Of a DNA stretch of 64,000 nt, positions 53,533 through 62,869 are shown one piece after another. Under the pieces are notes generated by a model. It saw only the letters and a program-made list of their open reading frames with translations. It was not told where the DNA came from and searched no databases. Position 1 is the first letter of the stretch. Each line of letters opens with the position of its first letter. This DNA comes from Flavobacterium commune. Lineage in GTDB: Bacteria > Bacteroidota > Bacteroidia > Flavobacteriales > Flavobacteriaceae. The translations under genes and the position numbers were made by a program. The stretch is from contig NZ_CP017774.1 of the NCBI RefSeq assembly GCF_001857965.1, positions 434,001-498,000 on the forward strand, written 5' to 3'.

Positions 53533-53763
53533 ATGGAAACTGATTTTAATAATATTTTGATTTTTGGTACCAATATCAAAACTGAAAACGACAAAATGAT
53601 TATAAGCAAGGTTTTAAATTCCAACCCCGAAATTGAACAATGGAATATTGATTTAGAAGACATCGATTCGGTATTGCGAATAGAAAGCAGAACCCTAAAT
53701 GCTTCACAAATAATAAAAATGATAACAGAACAGGATTTTAAATGTTCTGAATTAACAGAATAA
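53533..53763 (+). CDS. Small HMA-like fold protein without metal Cys
   Basis: A 76-residue protein. The pattern ILIFGTNIKTENDKMIISKVLN, IEQWNIDLEDIDSVLRIES and SQIIKMITEQDFKCSEL has the betaalphabetabetaalpha order of a heavy-metal-associated domain, but the CxxC is missing; a single Cys remains near the C terminus. Similar small proteins occur in other Bacteroidota. It starts 12 bases after tetR and ends 6 bases before the MFS gene, so it is firmly part of that operon. Confidence 0.65.
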   Translation: METDFNNILIFGTNIKTENDKMIISKVLNSNPEIEQWNIDLEDIDSVLRIESRTLNASQIIKMITEQDFKCSELTE

Positions 53764-53768
53764 TAAAA

Positions 53769-55040
53769 ATGGAAAACTCCTCTCAACAAACACCTTCTTT
53801 TACTTCCTATCAAAAGTTTGCCATTTTCATTCTGGCGATTACTCAATTTACAGTAATTTTAGACTTTATGGTCATGTCGCCATTAGGTGATATTTTAATG
53901 AAAACCATGCAACTAAAACCAACTCATTTTGGTTTGGTGGTTTCGGCTTATGCCTTTAGTGCCGGAATTTCAGGATTACTCACGGCAGGTTTTGCCGATA
54001 AATTCGACAGAAAAAAATTACTGCTCTTCTTTTACACCGGGTTTATTTTAGGAACTATTCTATGCGGAGTAGTTACCTCCTATCCTTTACTGGTAGCGGC
54101 CAGAATTATCACGGGATTATTTGGTGGGGTTATAGGCTCTATTTCCATGGCAATTGTAACCGATTTATTTTCGATGCAACAACGCGGTCGTGTGATGGGT
54201 TTTATCCAAATGGCTTTTGGCGCAAGCCAGATTTTCGGAATTCCATTAGGACTTTACATCGCTACCGAATGGGACTGGCATGCACCATTTTTGGCAGTAG
54301 CTGCATTGGCAGTACTTATTGCTGTTTTAATCGCATTAAAACTAAAACCACTTACCGAACATCTTGCGATACAAAAAGAAAATTCGGCGTTCAAACATTT
54401 AATTCACACCATCAGTAAACGTGAATACCGCATAGGATTTTCTGCAACTGCAGTGCTTTCTGTTGGAGGATTTATGCTAATGCCTTTTGGTAGTGCTTTT
54501 GCAATTAATAATTTGAAAATTACCGAAGAACAACTTCCGCTTCTTTTTATGATTGCAGGAATGTCCACTTTAATCATTATGCCGATTATAGGTAAAATGA
54601 GCGACAAAATAGATAAATTCAAAATATTTGCAGCTGCTTCGATTTGGACAATCCTGACTGTTGCTGTTTATACCAATTTATCTGAAACTCCGTTTTGGTT
54701 GGTTGCCGTTATCAATGTTTTGATGATGATGGGAGTTATGAGCCGAATGGTTCCTTCAACCGCCTTAGTAACTTCGGTTCCTGCCAAAGAAGACCGCGGT
54801 GCTTTTATGAGTATTAATTCGTCATTACAACAAATTTCAGGTGGAATAGCTGCTGCTTTTGCCGGAACAATTGTGGTACAAAAAGATAATTTTAGTCCAT
54901 TAGAACATTACAACAGCTTAGGTTTTATCATAATTGGAATATCTGCTTTATCCATTGTATTATTGAATCGTGTGAACCAACATTTGAAGAAAAACCCGGA
55001 ACAAAAATCCGATTCTGCTTTAGCTGTTCCGGAAATTTGA
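53769..55040 (+). CDS. MFS transporter (drug/proton antiporter type)
   Basis: A 423-residue membrane protein with 12 helices. FTVILDFMVMSPLGDILMKTMQ in helix 1 is motif D1-like. GFADKFDRKKLL is the conserved loop 2-3 motif, and RIITGLFGGVIGSISMAIVTDLF belongs to helices 4-5. The ARAJ/DHA1-type layout suggests export of a small hydrophobic compound. The gene is controlled by the TetR-type regulator two genes upstream. Confidence 0.86.
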   Translation: MENSSQQTPSFTSYQKFAIFILAITQFTVILDFMVMSPLGDILMKTMQLKPTHFGLVVSAYAFSAGISGLLTAGFADKFDRKKLLLFFYTGFILGTILCGVVTSYPLLVAARIITGLFGGVIGSISMAIVTDLFSMQQRGRVMGFIQMAFGASQIFGIPLGLYIATEWDWHAPFLAVAALAVLIAVLIALKLKPLTEHLAIQKENSAFKHLIHTISKREYRIGFSATAVLSVGGFMLMPFGSAFAINNLKITEEQLPLLFMIAGMSTLIIMPIIGKMSDKIDKFKIFAAASIWTILTVAVYTNLSETPFWLVAVINVLMMMGVMSRMVPSTALVTSVPAKEDRGAFMSINSSLQQISGGIAAAFAGTIVVQKDNFSPLEHYNSLGFIIIGISALSIVLLNRVNQHLKKNPEQKSDSALAVPEI

Positions 55041-55139
55041 TTAAGGTAAAAAACCGACAAAATATTAAACATAAATTAACAGCTGTTCAGTTGGCTTTTC
55101 TATACTAATAATTGACCTTTGCAATTCAAACATCTTAAA

Positions 55140-57521
55140 ATGATTACAAAAAAAATAAACTTTCTTTTTGTGCTTCTGTTAATTAGCATGACTGCTTTTG
55201 CACAGCAAAAATTTACGCTAAGTGGAATTATCACCGATGCCAAAAACAACGAAACCCTAATAGGTGTCAACCTTTATTTCCCTGATTTAAAAATTGGAAC
55301 TACTACTAACGAATATGGTTTTTATTCGATAAGTGTTCCTCTGGGAAATCAGAATTTAAGCATCAGTTATTTGGGTTACCAAAGCATAGAAAAATCCATT
55401 TCACTGACAAAAAACACTAAGATGAATTGGGCGCTGACTGAAAGTGGAGAAATACTGAACGAAGTTATTATTAATACTAATCAGGGACAGGCCAATACCC
55501 GAACGCCTGAAATGAGTGTCAACAAATTATCGATGGCTACCATCAAAAAAATGCCGGTTGTTTTGGGAGAAGTCGATGTAATAAAATCCATTTTATTATT
55601 GCCAGGAGTCACTAATGCTGGCGAAGGCGCATCAGGATTTAATGTTCGTGGTGGTGGTGCCGACCAGAATTTGATTCTTTTGGACGAAGCTACCATCTAT
55701 AATTCTTCGCATGTTTTTGGATTTTTCTCTGTTTTCAATCCGGATGCAATTAAGGATTTAAAATTGTACAAAGGCGGAATTCCGGCTCGTTTTGGAGGAA
55801 GAGCTTCCTCGGTTTTAGATATTTATCAAAAAGACGGAAACAGCAATGAATTTCACATGAATGGTGGAATCGGGTTGATTTCCAGCCGACTTCTTGCCGA
55901 AGGTCCTATTGTTAAAGACAGAGGCTCTTTCTTAATTGGCGGTAGAGCTTCTTATGCGCATTTATTTTTGAAATTATCCGAAGAACAAAAAAACAACTCC
56001 GCTTATTTTTATGATTTGAACACTAAATTAAATTATAAAATTAACGATAACAATAACCTTTATTTATCGGGTTATTTTGGTCGTGACGTTTTTGCCATCA
56101 ACAAAAGTTTCAGCAATATCTACGGAAACTCTACTTTAAACCTGCGTTGGAATCATTTATTTTCTGATAAGCTGTTTTCAAATCTCTCTTTAATCTATAG
56201 CGATTATTATTACGGATTAGATCTTGATTTTATTGGTTTTAAATGGGATTCGGGCATTAAAAACTACAATATCAAATATGATTTTAAGCATTATATTTCG
56301 GATAATTTCAAATTGAATTATGGTGCCAATGCTATTTATTACAATTTCAATCCCGGTTCGATTAAACCTTCTAATGACACTTCGACAATAATTCCGGAAC
56401 AATTAGATCCAAAATATGCTTTTGAACCCTCACTCTACATAGAAGCCGAAAACAAAATCACTAAAAAACTGAGTCTGGCTTATGGCTTGCGTTACAGTAT
56501 GTTTTACCGCTTAGGAAATTCTACAATTAATTTATACGAAAACAACAATCCGGTAATTTTTAATTCGGATTTCCAGATTTACGAAAAAGCAACTCCTATC
56601 GACACAAAATTTTACGGTAAAAACAAAACCATAAAAAGTTTTGACAACTTCGAACCCCGTTTTGCTGTTTCATACCAATTCAATGATGACCAGGCACTAA
56701 AAGCGAGTTATAACCGAATGGTACAATACCTGCAATTAATTTCGAATACCGCTTCTCCTACTCCATTGGATATTTGGATGCCGAGTGATAATTACATCAA
56801 ACCACAAATTGCCGATCAAGTTGCTATTGGTTACTTTAAAAACATTCGCAATGGCGATTATTCGCTTGAAATAGAAAGTTATTACAAAAAAATCCAAAAT
56901 CGTATTGATTATATTGATGGTGCCGATTTAATTGCTAATAATGCTATCGAACAAGTTATCTTAAACGGAAGAATGCGTTCTTATGGTTTGGAATTGATGC
57001 TGAAGAAAAACACTGGCCAATTAAACGGCTGGATTTCGTACACCTTGTCTAAATCAGAGCAGCAAACTCCGGGCAGAACTACTGACGAAATAGGAATTAA
57101 TTACGGAAAGTGGTACAATTCGGCTTACGACAAAACACATAATTTAGCGATAACTTCGGCTTATCATTTGAATGACAAATGGGATTTTGGAGCTAATTTT
57201 GCATTACAATCCGGACAACCGGTCACTTTTCCTGATAGTGGGTATCAATATGGAGATGTATTTGTGCCAAGCTATGGTTTAAGAAACAGAAATCGCCTGC
57301 CTGCTTACCATCACTTAGACATTTCTGCCACCTTAACTCCTGCTAAAAACAAAGACCGAAACTGGAAAGGTGAATGGGTTTTCAGCATTTACAATTTATA
57401 CAATCGCCAGAATGCTGCTTCTATTACTTTTAGACAAAATGTAGATACAGCAGTAAATGAAGCCGTAAAGACATCCATTTTTGGAATTGTTCCTGCGGTG
57501 AGTTATAATTTTAAATTCTAA
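55140..57521 (+). CDS. TonB-dependent receptor with carboxypeptidase-D-like N-domain
   Basis: 793 residues from the ATG at 55140; the seven extra residues from a TTG at 55119 fall in a promoter-like region. Signal peptide MITKKINFLFVLLLISMTAFAQ. Then a carboxypeptidase-D-regulatory-like domain (about 23-105: TLSGIITDAKNNETLIGVNLYFPDLKIGTTTNEYGFYSISVP), a plug (about 120-235: NVRGGGADQNLILLDEATIYN, FNPDAIKDLKLYKGGIPARFGGRASSVLDI), then a barrel with a terminal aromatic strand (VSYNFKF). The downstream DUF4249 lipoprotein is the usual partner of this receptor subgroup. The substrate is unknown. Confidence 0.87.
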   Translation: MITKKINFLFVLLLISMTAFAQQKFTLSGIITDAKNNETLIGVNLYFPDLKIGTTTNEYGFYSISVPLGNQNLSISYLGYQSIEKSISLTKNTKMNWALTESGEILNEVIINTNQGQANTRTPEMSVNKLSMATIKKMPVVLGEVDVIKSILLLPGVTNAGEGASGFNVRGGGADQNLILLDEATIYNSSHVFGFFSVFNPDAIKDLKLYKGGIPARFGGRASSVLDIYQKDGNSNEFHMNGGIGLISSRLLAEGPIVKDRGSFLIGGRASYAHLFLKLSEEQKNNSAYFYDLNTKLNYKINDNNNLYLSGYFGRDVFAINKSFSNIYGNSTLNLRWNHLFSDKLFSNLSLIYSDYYYGLDLDFIGFKWDSGIKNYNIKYDFKHYISDNFKLNYGANAIYYNFNPGSIKPSNDTSTIIPEQLDPKYAFEPSLYIEAENKITKKLSLAYGLRYSMFYRLGNSTINLYENNNPVIFNSDFQIYEKATPIDTKFYGKNKTIKSFDNFEPRFAVSYQFNDDQALKASYNRMVQYLQLISNTASPTPLDIWMPSDNYIKPQIADQVAIGYFKNIRNGDYSLEIESYYKKIQNRIDYIDGADLIANNAIEQVILNGRMRSYGLELMLKKNTGQLNGWISYTLSKSEQQTPGRTTDEIGINYGKWYNSAYDKTHNLAITSAYHLNDKWDFGANFALQSGQPVTFPDSGYQYGDVFVPSYGLRNRNRLPAYHHLDISATLTPAKNKDRNWKGEWVFSIYNLYNRQNAASITFRQNVDTAVNEAVKTSIFGIVPAVSYNFKF

Positions 57522-57548
57522 AAATTTACTTTCGAAAAAGATACTATT

Positions 57549-58370
57549 ATGAAGAAAATATTGTTCCCCTTTTTACTACTCTTAATCAGCCTTTTTAGCA
57601 GCTGCGAAGAAGTAGTTGATGTCAAATTAGACACAGCCCCACCCCGATTAGTTGTCGAAGCTTCTATTGTATGGATTAAAGGAAGTACAGGCAATGCTCA
57701 AAAAATAAAATTAACCACTACCACCGGTTATTATGACACTGAAATTCCTATTGTAACCGGAGCCAATGTTTCTATAACCAACAGTGATAACGTCATTTTT
57801 AATTTTGTAGAAATTCCGGAAACAGGCGAATATGCTTGTACCGATTTTGAACCTGAAATAGGCAAAAATTACACTTTGACCATTATTCACAATGGTGAAA
57901 CCTACACCGCAAGCGAAACTTTTCAATCCCTGGCTCCCATTACCCGAATAGAACAAAACAACGAAGGCGGTTTTACAGGAAAAGAAATCGAAATCAAAGC
58001 CTACTTTAATGATCCTGCCGAGAAAGACAACTACTACCTCTATAAATATCAATATTCTAATGAAACAACAGTAAGTTATAATGTTGATGATGACCGTTTT
58101 TTTCAGGGAAACGAATTTTTTAGTCGCTCACAAAGTGATGATTTAAAAAAAGGGGATGTCATTGATTTGACCCATTTTGGAGCATCTAAACAATATTACA
58201 ATTACATGAATATTCTAATTGGAATTGTAGGTTCTAATTCGGGTAGTCCTTTCCAGACTCCTCCTGCCACAGTGAGAGGAAATATCAAGAATAGTACAAA
58301 TCCTCAAAATTATGCTTTGGGTTATTTTGCCCTTGGCGAAACCGACATGCGCCGTTATGTTGTGCAATAG
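57549..58370 (+). CDS. DUF4249 lipoprotein
   Basis: A 273-residue surface or periplasmic lipoprotein. The signal and lipobox are LLLLISLFSSC with Cys19 followed by EEVVDVKLDTAPPRLVVEAS, the DUF4249 N-terminal hallmark. Several Ig-like beta segments follow (VTGANVSITNSDN, GKNYTLTIIHNGETYTASETF). Starting 27 bases after the TonB receptor, it is the accessory lipoprotein of that transporter, in a SusD-like position but of unrelated sequence. Confidence 0.87.
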   Translation: MKKILFPFLLLLISLFSSCEEVVDVKLDTAPPRLVVEASIVWIKGSTGNAQKIKLTTTTGYYDTEIPIVTGANVSITNSDNVIFNFVEIPETGEYACTDFEPEIGKNYTLTIIHNGETYTASETFQSLAPITRIEQNNEGGFTGKEIEIKAYFNDPAEKDNYYLYKYQYSNETTVSYNVDDDRFFQGNEFFSRSQSDDLKKGDVIDLTHFGASKQYYNYMNILIGIVGSNSGSPFQTPPATVRGNIKNSTNPQNYALGYFALGETDMRRYVVQ

Positions 58371-58645
58371 TTTTTAAATCAGCATTTTAATATATTTCAA
58401 CAATAAATCGAGAATATTTCCAACAAAGAGTTAATCTATTTAAATCTGCTAAACCTGCGTACATTTTTATTCACGCAGATTCAGCAGATTTTAAAACACT
58501 AGTACTTAATCAACTATTTAAAAAAGTACAATAGTATTAAAAACCAATACCTATTAATCTGTGTAAATCAGTGTAATCTGCGGTAAAAAAAATAGCTATC
58601 TTTGCTAACTCAATGCCAAAATCATTAATCTAAATCTACATTCCT
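58371..58645. repeat. 275-base gap with CTGCG/CGCAG repeats
   Basis: AAATCTGCTAAACCTGCG, CACGCAGATTCAGCAGATTTT (58438-58493) and TAATCTGTGTAAATCAGTG, TAATCTGCGGTAAAAA (58556-58589) are inverted dispersed repeats. No ORF is supported. Confidence 0.5.
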
Positions 58646-59308
58646 TTGTCATCACACCACATTGTTCGCGACGATCAAGAACCTGCTTTAATCATTGCCA
58701 ATGGTGCTGCCTGTAATCCTGAATTATTAGGACAATTACTTGAATGGTCACCACTGGTAATTGTATTAGATTCGGCCATTGAACGCGTGATGGAACTCGA
58801 CATCAAAGTTGATGTTTTGTTAGGAGATTTCGACAGAGGTTTTGATCCTTATTATTACAAAGAAAAACAATATCCGCTGGAAATTGTGCATACCCACGAT
58901 CAGGAAAAAACCGATTTGGAAAAGGCTTTCGATTATTTATACGAAAGAAAAATTCCTGCGGCAAATGTGGTTTGGGCAACCGGAAAAAGAGCCGATCATA
59001 CCATTACAAATCTAACCAGTATTGTCCAATACCGAGACAAACTGAAAATCGTAATCTTAGACGACCATTCTAAAATTTTTCTATTACCAAGAAGATTCGA
59101 AAAATGGTACACAGCCAATACCCCTATTTCGCTCATTCCAGTAGGTCAGGTAACAGGAATCCGTTCCGAAAATCTTTTCTATCCTCTGAAAAATGACAGC
59201 CTTACTATTGGCTATCGCAGCGGCAGCAGCAATCATGTCAGTCAGGATGGATTAGTCGTTATCGAACACCAGGAAGGCGATTTATTGCTGATGGAATGCA
59301 TGGATTAA
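58646..59308 (+). CDS. Thiamine pyrophosphokinase
   Basis: A 220-residue enzyme converting thiamine to thiamine diphosphate. The TTG start is used because the homologous N terminus (SSHHIVRDDQEPALIIANGAA) begins there and no ATG fits. VVLDSAIERVMELDIKVDVLLGDFDRG holds the ATP/Mg Asp cluster, EKTDLEKAFDYL and TGKRADHTITNL are the catalytic blocks. The C-terminal beta domain (TPISLIPVGQVTGI, GSSNHVSQDGLVVIEHQEGDLLLME) binds thiamine. It appears monocistronic. Confidence 0.86.
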   Translation: MSSHHIVRDDQEPALIIANGAACNPELLGQLLEWSPLVIVLDSAIERVMELDIKVDVLLGDFDRGFDPYYYKEKQYPLEIVHTHDQEKTDLEKAFDYLYERKIPAANVVWATGKRADHTITNLTSIVQYRDKLKIVILDDHSKIFLLPRRFEKWYTANTPISLIPVGQVTGIRSENLFYPLKNDSLTIGYRSGSSNHVSQDGLVVIEHQEGDLLLMECMD

Positions 59309-59612
59309 TTCATAAAATAATTGCTACTGTAAATGTTATAAACATTCTTTTTTTTCAACCATTTAAGCATTTAAGAAAATTAAGGTTTGTAGTGTTCTTA
59401 AATTCCATAACTCGCTTAACGGTTTAAATATTTTTATCTTTTACACAAACTAATACTTAACCATAAAGAAACGCTTATTAGAGAAATCATTCAAATTTCT
59501 TTAATCTGTGTTATAAATACAACTTAACTCCTAATTCACTAAAAAATAACCATTTGCAAACATTAAACCCATTTTAATTAACTACCTTTGCAGCGAAATT
59601 AAAAAAACAATA
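59309..59612. repeat. 304-base gap with AACCATTTAAG repeat and rlmF promoter
   Basis: A diverged AACCATTAAG-type palindrome is at 59357-59425 (AACCATTTAAGCATTTAAG ... CTTAACGGTTT). A -7 box TACCTTTG lies at 59583-59590, 22 bases before the rlmF ATG. No other feature is seen. Confidence 0.45.
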
Positions 59613-60587
59613 ATGTCCAAAACAGTTACGGAAAAAATCAGTTTACATCCCAGAAACCAACACCGATTGCGCTATGATTTTAAATTGCTCATCGAAAAAT
59701 GTTCTGAGTTAAAATCCTTTGTTTTCATCAACGAACAGCATTCCGATGCTTCGGGGGAAACCATCGATTTTAGCAATCCGCTGGCTGTAAAAACCCTAAA
59801 CAAGGCATTATTAATTAGCTATTACGACATACAAAACTGGGATATTCCTCAAGATTACCTTTGCCCACCCATCCCAGGCAGAGCCGATTACATCCACCAC
59901 ATCGCTGATTTATTGGCTGAAAGCAACAACGGAATTATTCCAACAGGAGCTGAAGTGGAAGGACTTGATATTGGCGTTGGAGCCAATTGTATTTATCCAA
60001 TTATTGGAAATGGAGTTTACAACTGGAACTTTGTAGGTACTGATATAGACGAAAAAGCTTTAAACAATTGCAGCGAAATAATTGAAGCCAATCCAAAATT
60101 GATTGAAGCCATTAGTTTGCAACAACAATTAGAACCTCGGTTTGTTTTTAAAAACATCATTACCCCCGAAGATAAATTTGCTTTCACAATTTGCAATCCG
60201 CCCTTTCATAAATCAGCTGAGGATGCCAGTAAAGGCAGCCTTAGAAAAGTCAATAATTTACAGGATAAAAAAGTCACCAAAGCCGTTTTGAATTTTGGTG
60301 GTCAAAATACCGAATTGTGGTGCGATGGTGGCGAGCTAGGTTTCATTACCCAAATGATTTACGAAAGTGCCCGTTACCCAATGCAATGCTTGTGGTTCAC
60401 TACTTTGGTATCTAAACAATCGCATCTTAAAAGCCTGTACAAAACCCTAAACAAAGTCAATGCTGCCCAAATAAAAACCATTGATATGACGCAAGGACAA
60501 AAAACCAGCCGCATTCTTGCCTGGACTTTCCTTACCGAAACCCAACAAAAAAACTGGAAATTCGAAACGGAACAGCCTGTTTTTTAA
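59613..60587 (+). CDS. rlmF: 23S rRNA (adenine1618-N6)-methyltransferase
   Basis: A 324-residue Rossmann methyltransferase. KISLHPRNQHRLRYDF near the start and CPPIPGRADYIHHIADLL are RlmF blocks. DIGVGANCIYPIIG is the AdoMet-binding glycine loop and FTICNPPFHKS the catalytic NPPF motif of N6-adenine methyltransferases. It modifies A1618 of 23S rRNA. It is alone behind its own promoter. Confidence 0.93.
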   Translation: MSKTVTEKISLHPRNQHRLRYDFKLLIEKCSELKSFVFINEQHSDASGETIDFSNPLAVKTLNKALLISYYDIQNWDIPQDYLCPPIPGRADYIHHIADLLAESNNGIIPTGAEVEGLDIGVGANCIYPIIGNGVYNWNFVGTDIDEKALNNCSEIIEANPKLIEAISLQQQLEPRFVFKNIITPEDKFAFTICNPPFHKSAEDASKGSLRKVNNLQDKKVTKAVLNFGGQNTELWCDGGELGFITQMIYESARYPMQCLWFTTLVSKQSHLKSLYKTLNKVNAAQIKTIDMTQGQKTSRILAWTFLTETQQKNWKFETEQPVF

Positions 60588-60730
60588 ATAAAAAATTTCT
60601 TACTCCATTGGGGGTAAAATTATATATTAGCGGAAGTTAATGAACTGCGGATATGATTCTAAGTCAGTTCAAATAAGATAAATTAGAACTACTTTAATGA
60701 ATTATAAATATTAAAGAACGACGTACACTA

Positions 60731-62410
60731 ATGACAGTGAAATTTTTAGGACATGGCCTTGCCTCAGAAAACAAATATAATGTTGGGAAACAAATAGTAG
60801 CTTCACTAGCTGACAATAAGTACAATAGTTTTAACGGTTTTGTCGCATTTGCAGCTATATCAGGAGTAATGACAATTTTAAAAAATTTGAGATTAGCCTC
60901 AAAGAATTATTCTCAATTGCGTTTTTTTATAGGTGTTGATAATATGGGAACTTCAAAAGAAGCTCTTGAACTTTTATTAAAAGAAAACATTGAGACCTAT
61001 GTATTTCACGATAAAAGAGATTACATTACTTATCATCCTAAAATATATCTTTTTGAAGGACCTATTTCCACAAGGATTATTATTGGTTCTTCAAATCTTA
61101 CAAATTCTGGGATTAAAACCAATATAGAAGCGTCTGTTCAAATTGATTTCAAAACTAAAACTGACACACAAGGCGAAAAACTTCTTAGTGAAATCAAAAC
61201 TAATTTTTCTGAATTACTCAACTTAAATTCAGACCGCCTTTCAAGACTAACATCGGAATTAATTGAAAAACTTGTTTCAGATAATTTAATATATTCTCAA
61301 AAAAAACTAGAAAATTCGACAAAAGAAACTAATAATAACGATGGTGAAAATCCATTTCAAAATGAATTACTAACTATTCCTGAATTTGATATAAACTCAG
61401 GGTTTGAACAAATCACATCAGAATCAAAACTAAGAAAAATAAATTTCACAAAACGCGAATACGAAATTTTTGATGAATTTATTGAAAGATATATTATCTA
61501 TATCAAAACCAAAGACCCAAGTGGTGTTGTAAGCAATCATACTGATGATAGAGAACTCTATAATTGGTACCGTAGAATGACCGATTATTTTAAAAACGAC
61601 GAATTACCCGAAGAAATATTTGAGCGATTATTAGATGTTGATTTTCCTTTTGGTGAAGGTAAAGAGCGTAGAAGACTAATGACTTGGAATAATAATTTTG
61701 AACATTTAAAAAAATTTAAAGAAATTGTAGATCCATTTGGCAAATTCACTCATGTACCACAATTTAAAGACAGTAATAATAAATATTATAAATTAGGAAC
61801 TTGGTGTGCTACTCAGAAACAAAGAAGAAAAGGCAATTATCCACCTGAATGGACTGATTATGAAGAAACAAAAATGAATTCCATCAACTTCTTATGGGAT
61901 TCATCTAATATCGGAAGCAGACCCAAAGATGATGAATGGCTGGAAAATTTATCTGCTTTAGAAAATTATTACATTGAATCAGTTCATTATAAATCTGTTC
62001 CTCCTCAAACAACTAAAGTTGGAAAATGGCTTAATGATCAGATAACTTTAAAACTAAAAGGTAGCAGAGGTAAAATTAGAAAATTTCTTTCTCCAATTAG
62101 AGAAGAAATGCTTGGTGACTTACTTTTAAGAAATGGAGTTGAATGGGAATGGGAAAAACAAAAACATAGAGAAAGCGTTGAAGAGACATTAAAAAATTGG
62201 CAGGAGTTACAACATATAGAATCTCAACCTACTAATAAAAACATTACCAAAACTGAAAAAGAATTGATAAAATCTTACAGAGAAAAAGTAACTCAACTTA
62301 GGCACAGAAGTAAAAAATGGCATAATGAAAAGAATAAATGGAAACTCGAAATCTTAGACAAAGTTGGTTTTCCATATCCAAAACCTAATGAAACTAATAA
62401 AAACCGTTAG
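60731..62410 (+). CDS. PLD-like nuclease with C-terminal helicase-associated (HA) repeats
   Basis: 559 residues. The N-terminal 150 residues are a phospholipase-D-type nuclease unit: H102-P-K104 in TYHPKIYLFEG and the IIIGSSNLTNSG block (GSSN at 119-122), as in restriction nucleases of the NgoFVII/BfiI type. The middle and C-terminal parts look like helicase-associated HA domains: KLRKINFTKREYEIFDEFIERY and FGKFTHVPQFKDSNNKYYKLGTWCATQKQRR with the trailing W..R/N.LGF-like region. No helicase motifs lie between them. Lower GC than neighbours and an isolated position suggest transfer. A defence role is inferred from domain content. Confidence 0.65.
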   Translation: MTVKFLGHGLASENKYNVGKQIVASLADNKYNSFNGFVAFAAISGVMTILKNLRLASKNYSQLRFFIGVDNMGTSKEALELLLKENIETYVFHDKRDYITYHPKIYLFEGPISTRIIIGSSNLTNSGIKTNIEASVQIDFKTKTDTQGEKLLSEIKTNFSELLNLNSDRLSRLTSELIEKLVSDNLIYSQKKLENSTKETNNNDGENPFQNELLTIPEFDINSGFEQITSESKLRKINFTKREYEIFDEFIERYIIYIKTKDPSGVVSNHTDDRELYNWYRRMTDYFKNDELPEEIFERLLDVDFPFGEGKERRRLMTWNNNFEHLKKFKEIVDPFGKFTHVPQFKDSNNKYYKLGTWCATQKQRRKGNYPPEWTDYEETKMNSINFLWDSSNIGSRPKDDEWLENLSALENYYIESVHYKSVPPQTTKVGKWLNDQITLKLKGSRGKIRKFLSPIREEMLGDLLLRNGVEWEWEKQKHRESVEETLKNWQELQHIESQPTNKNITKTEKELIKSYREKVTQLRHRSKKWHNEKNKWKLEILDKVGFPYPKPNETNKNR

Positions 62411-62507
62411 AGGAATAAAACAACATTCTACAACCCAATAAAAACCTAAATAACTTAAAAATTGCATCTTTGCAAATAATTTATATTTTCATTATAAATT
62501 GAAAATT

Positions 62508-62666
62508 ATGGCAACATCTATTAAAATCACACCTACGGTAAAAGGTAAAGAATCTGAAAGATTCAATGCTGTCATATCTACAAGTAAAACAAATAAAATT
62601 TCGGAAGCTAAAAAAGCCAAGATATTTGCTTTAGTAACAAAAATAATGGCAAAAAAGGATAACTAA
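62508..62666 (+). CDS. Small conserved-looking ORF (52 aa)
   Basis: The ORF starts MATSIKITPTVKGKESERFNAV and ends VTKIMAKKDN. It is basic, helical after residue 30 (SEAKKAKIFALVTKI), and read in the same direction 97 bases after the PLD-HA gene. CATCTTTG at 62465-62472 is close to a -7 box. It resembles small DNA-binding or antitoxin-type proteins in composition, but no family can be named. It may be a partner of the PLD gene or an independent unit. Confidence 0.5.
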   Translation: MATSIKITPTVKGKESERFNAVISTSKTNKISEAKKAKIFALVTKIMAKKDN

Positions 62667-62869
62667 TATTTTTTTTAAAAAATTACCCGCTGAAGCAGAA
62701 ATCCTTTCCGTCTCCACAACTATTTACTTTTTAATAGGATTAGCAAATTCCAATATTTCTAAAATTCCCTCACAACTTGCTCTAAATTTGTAAGTTTTAG
62801 TTATTTTTAGCAACTCAAAATAAAAATCCTAAAACTATTCAACCACATCTTTAAAAAACCAAGCTTTTT

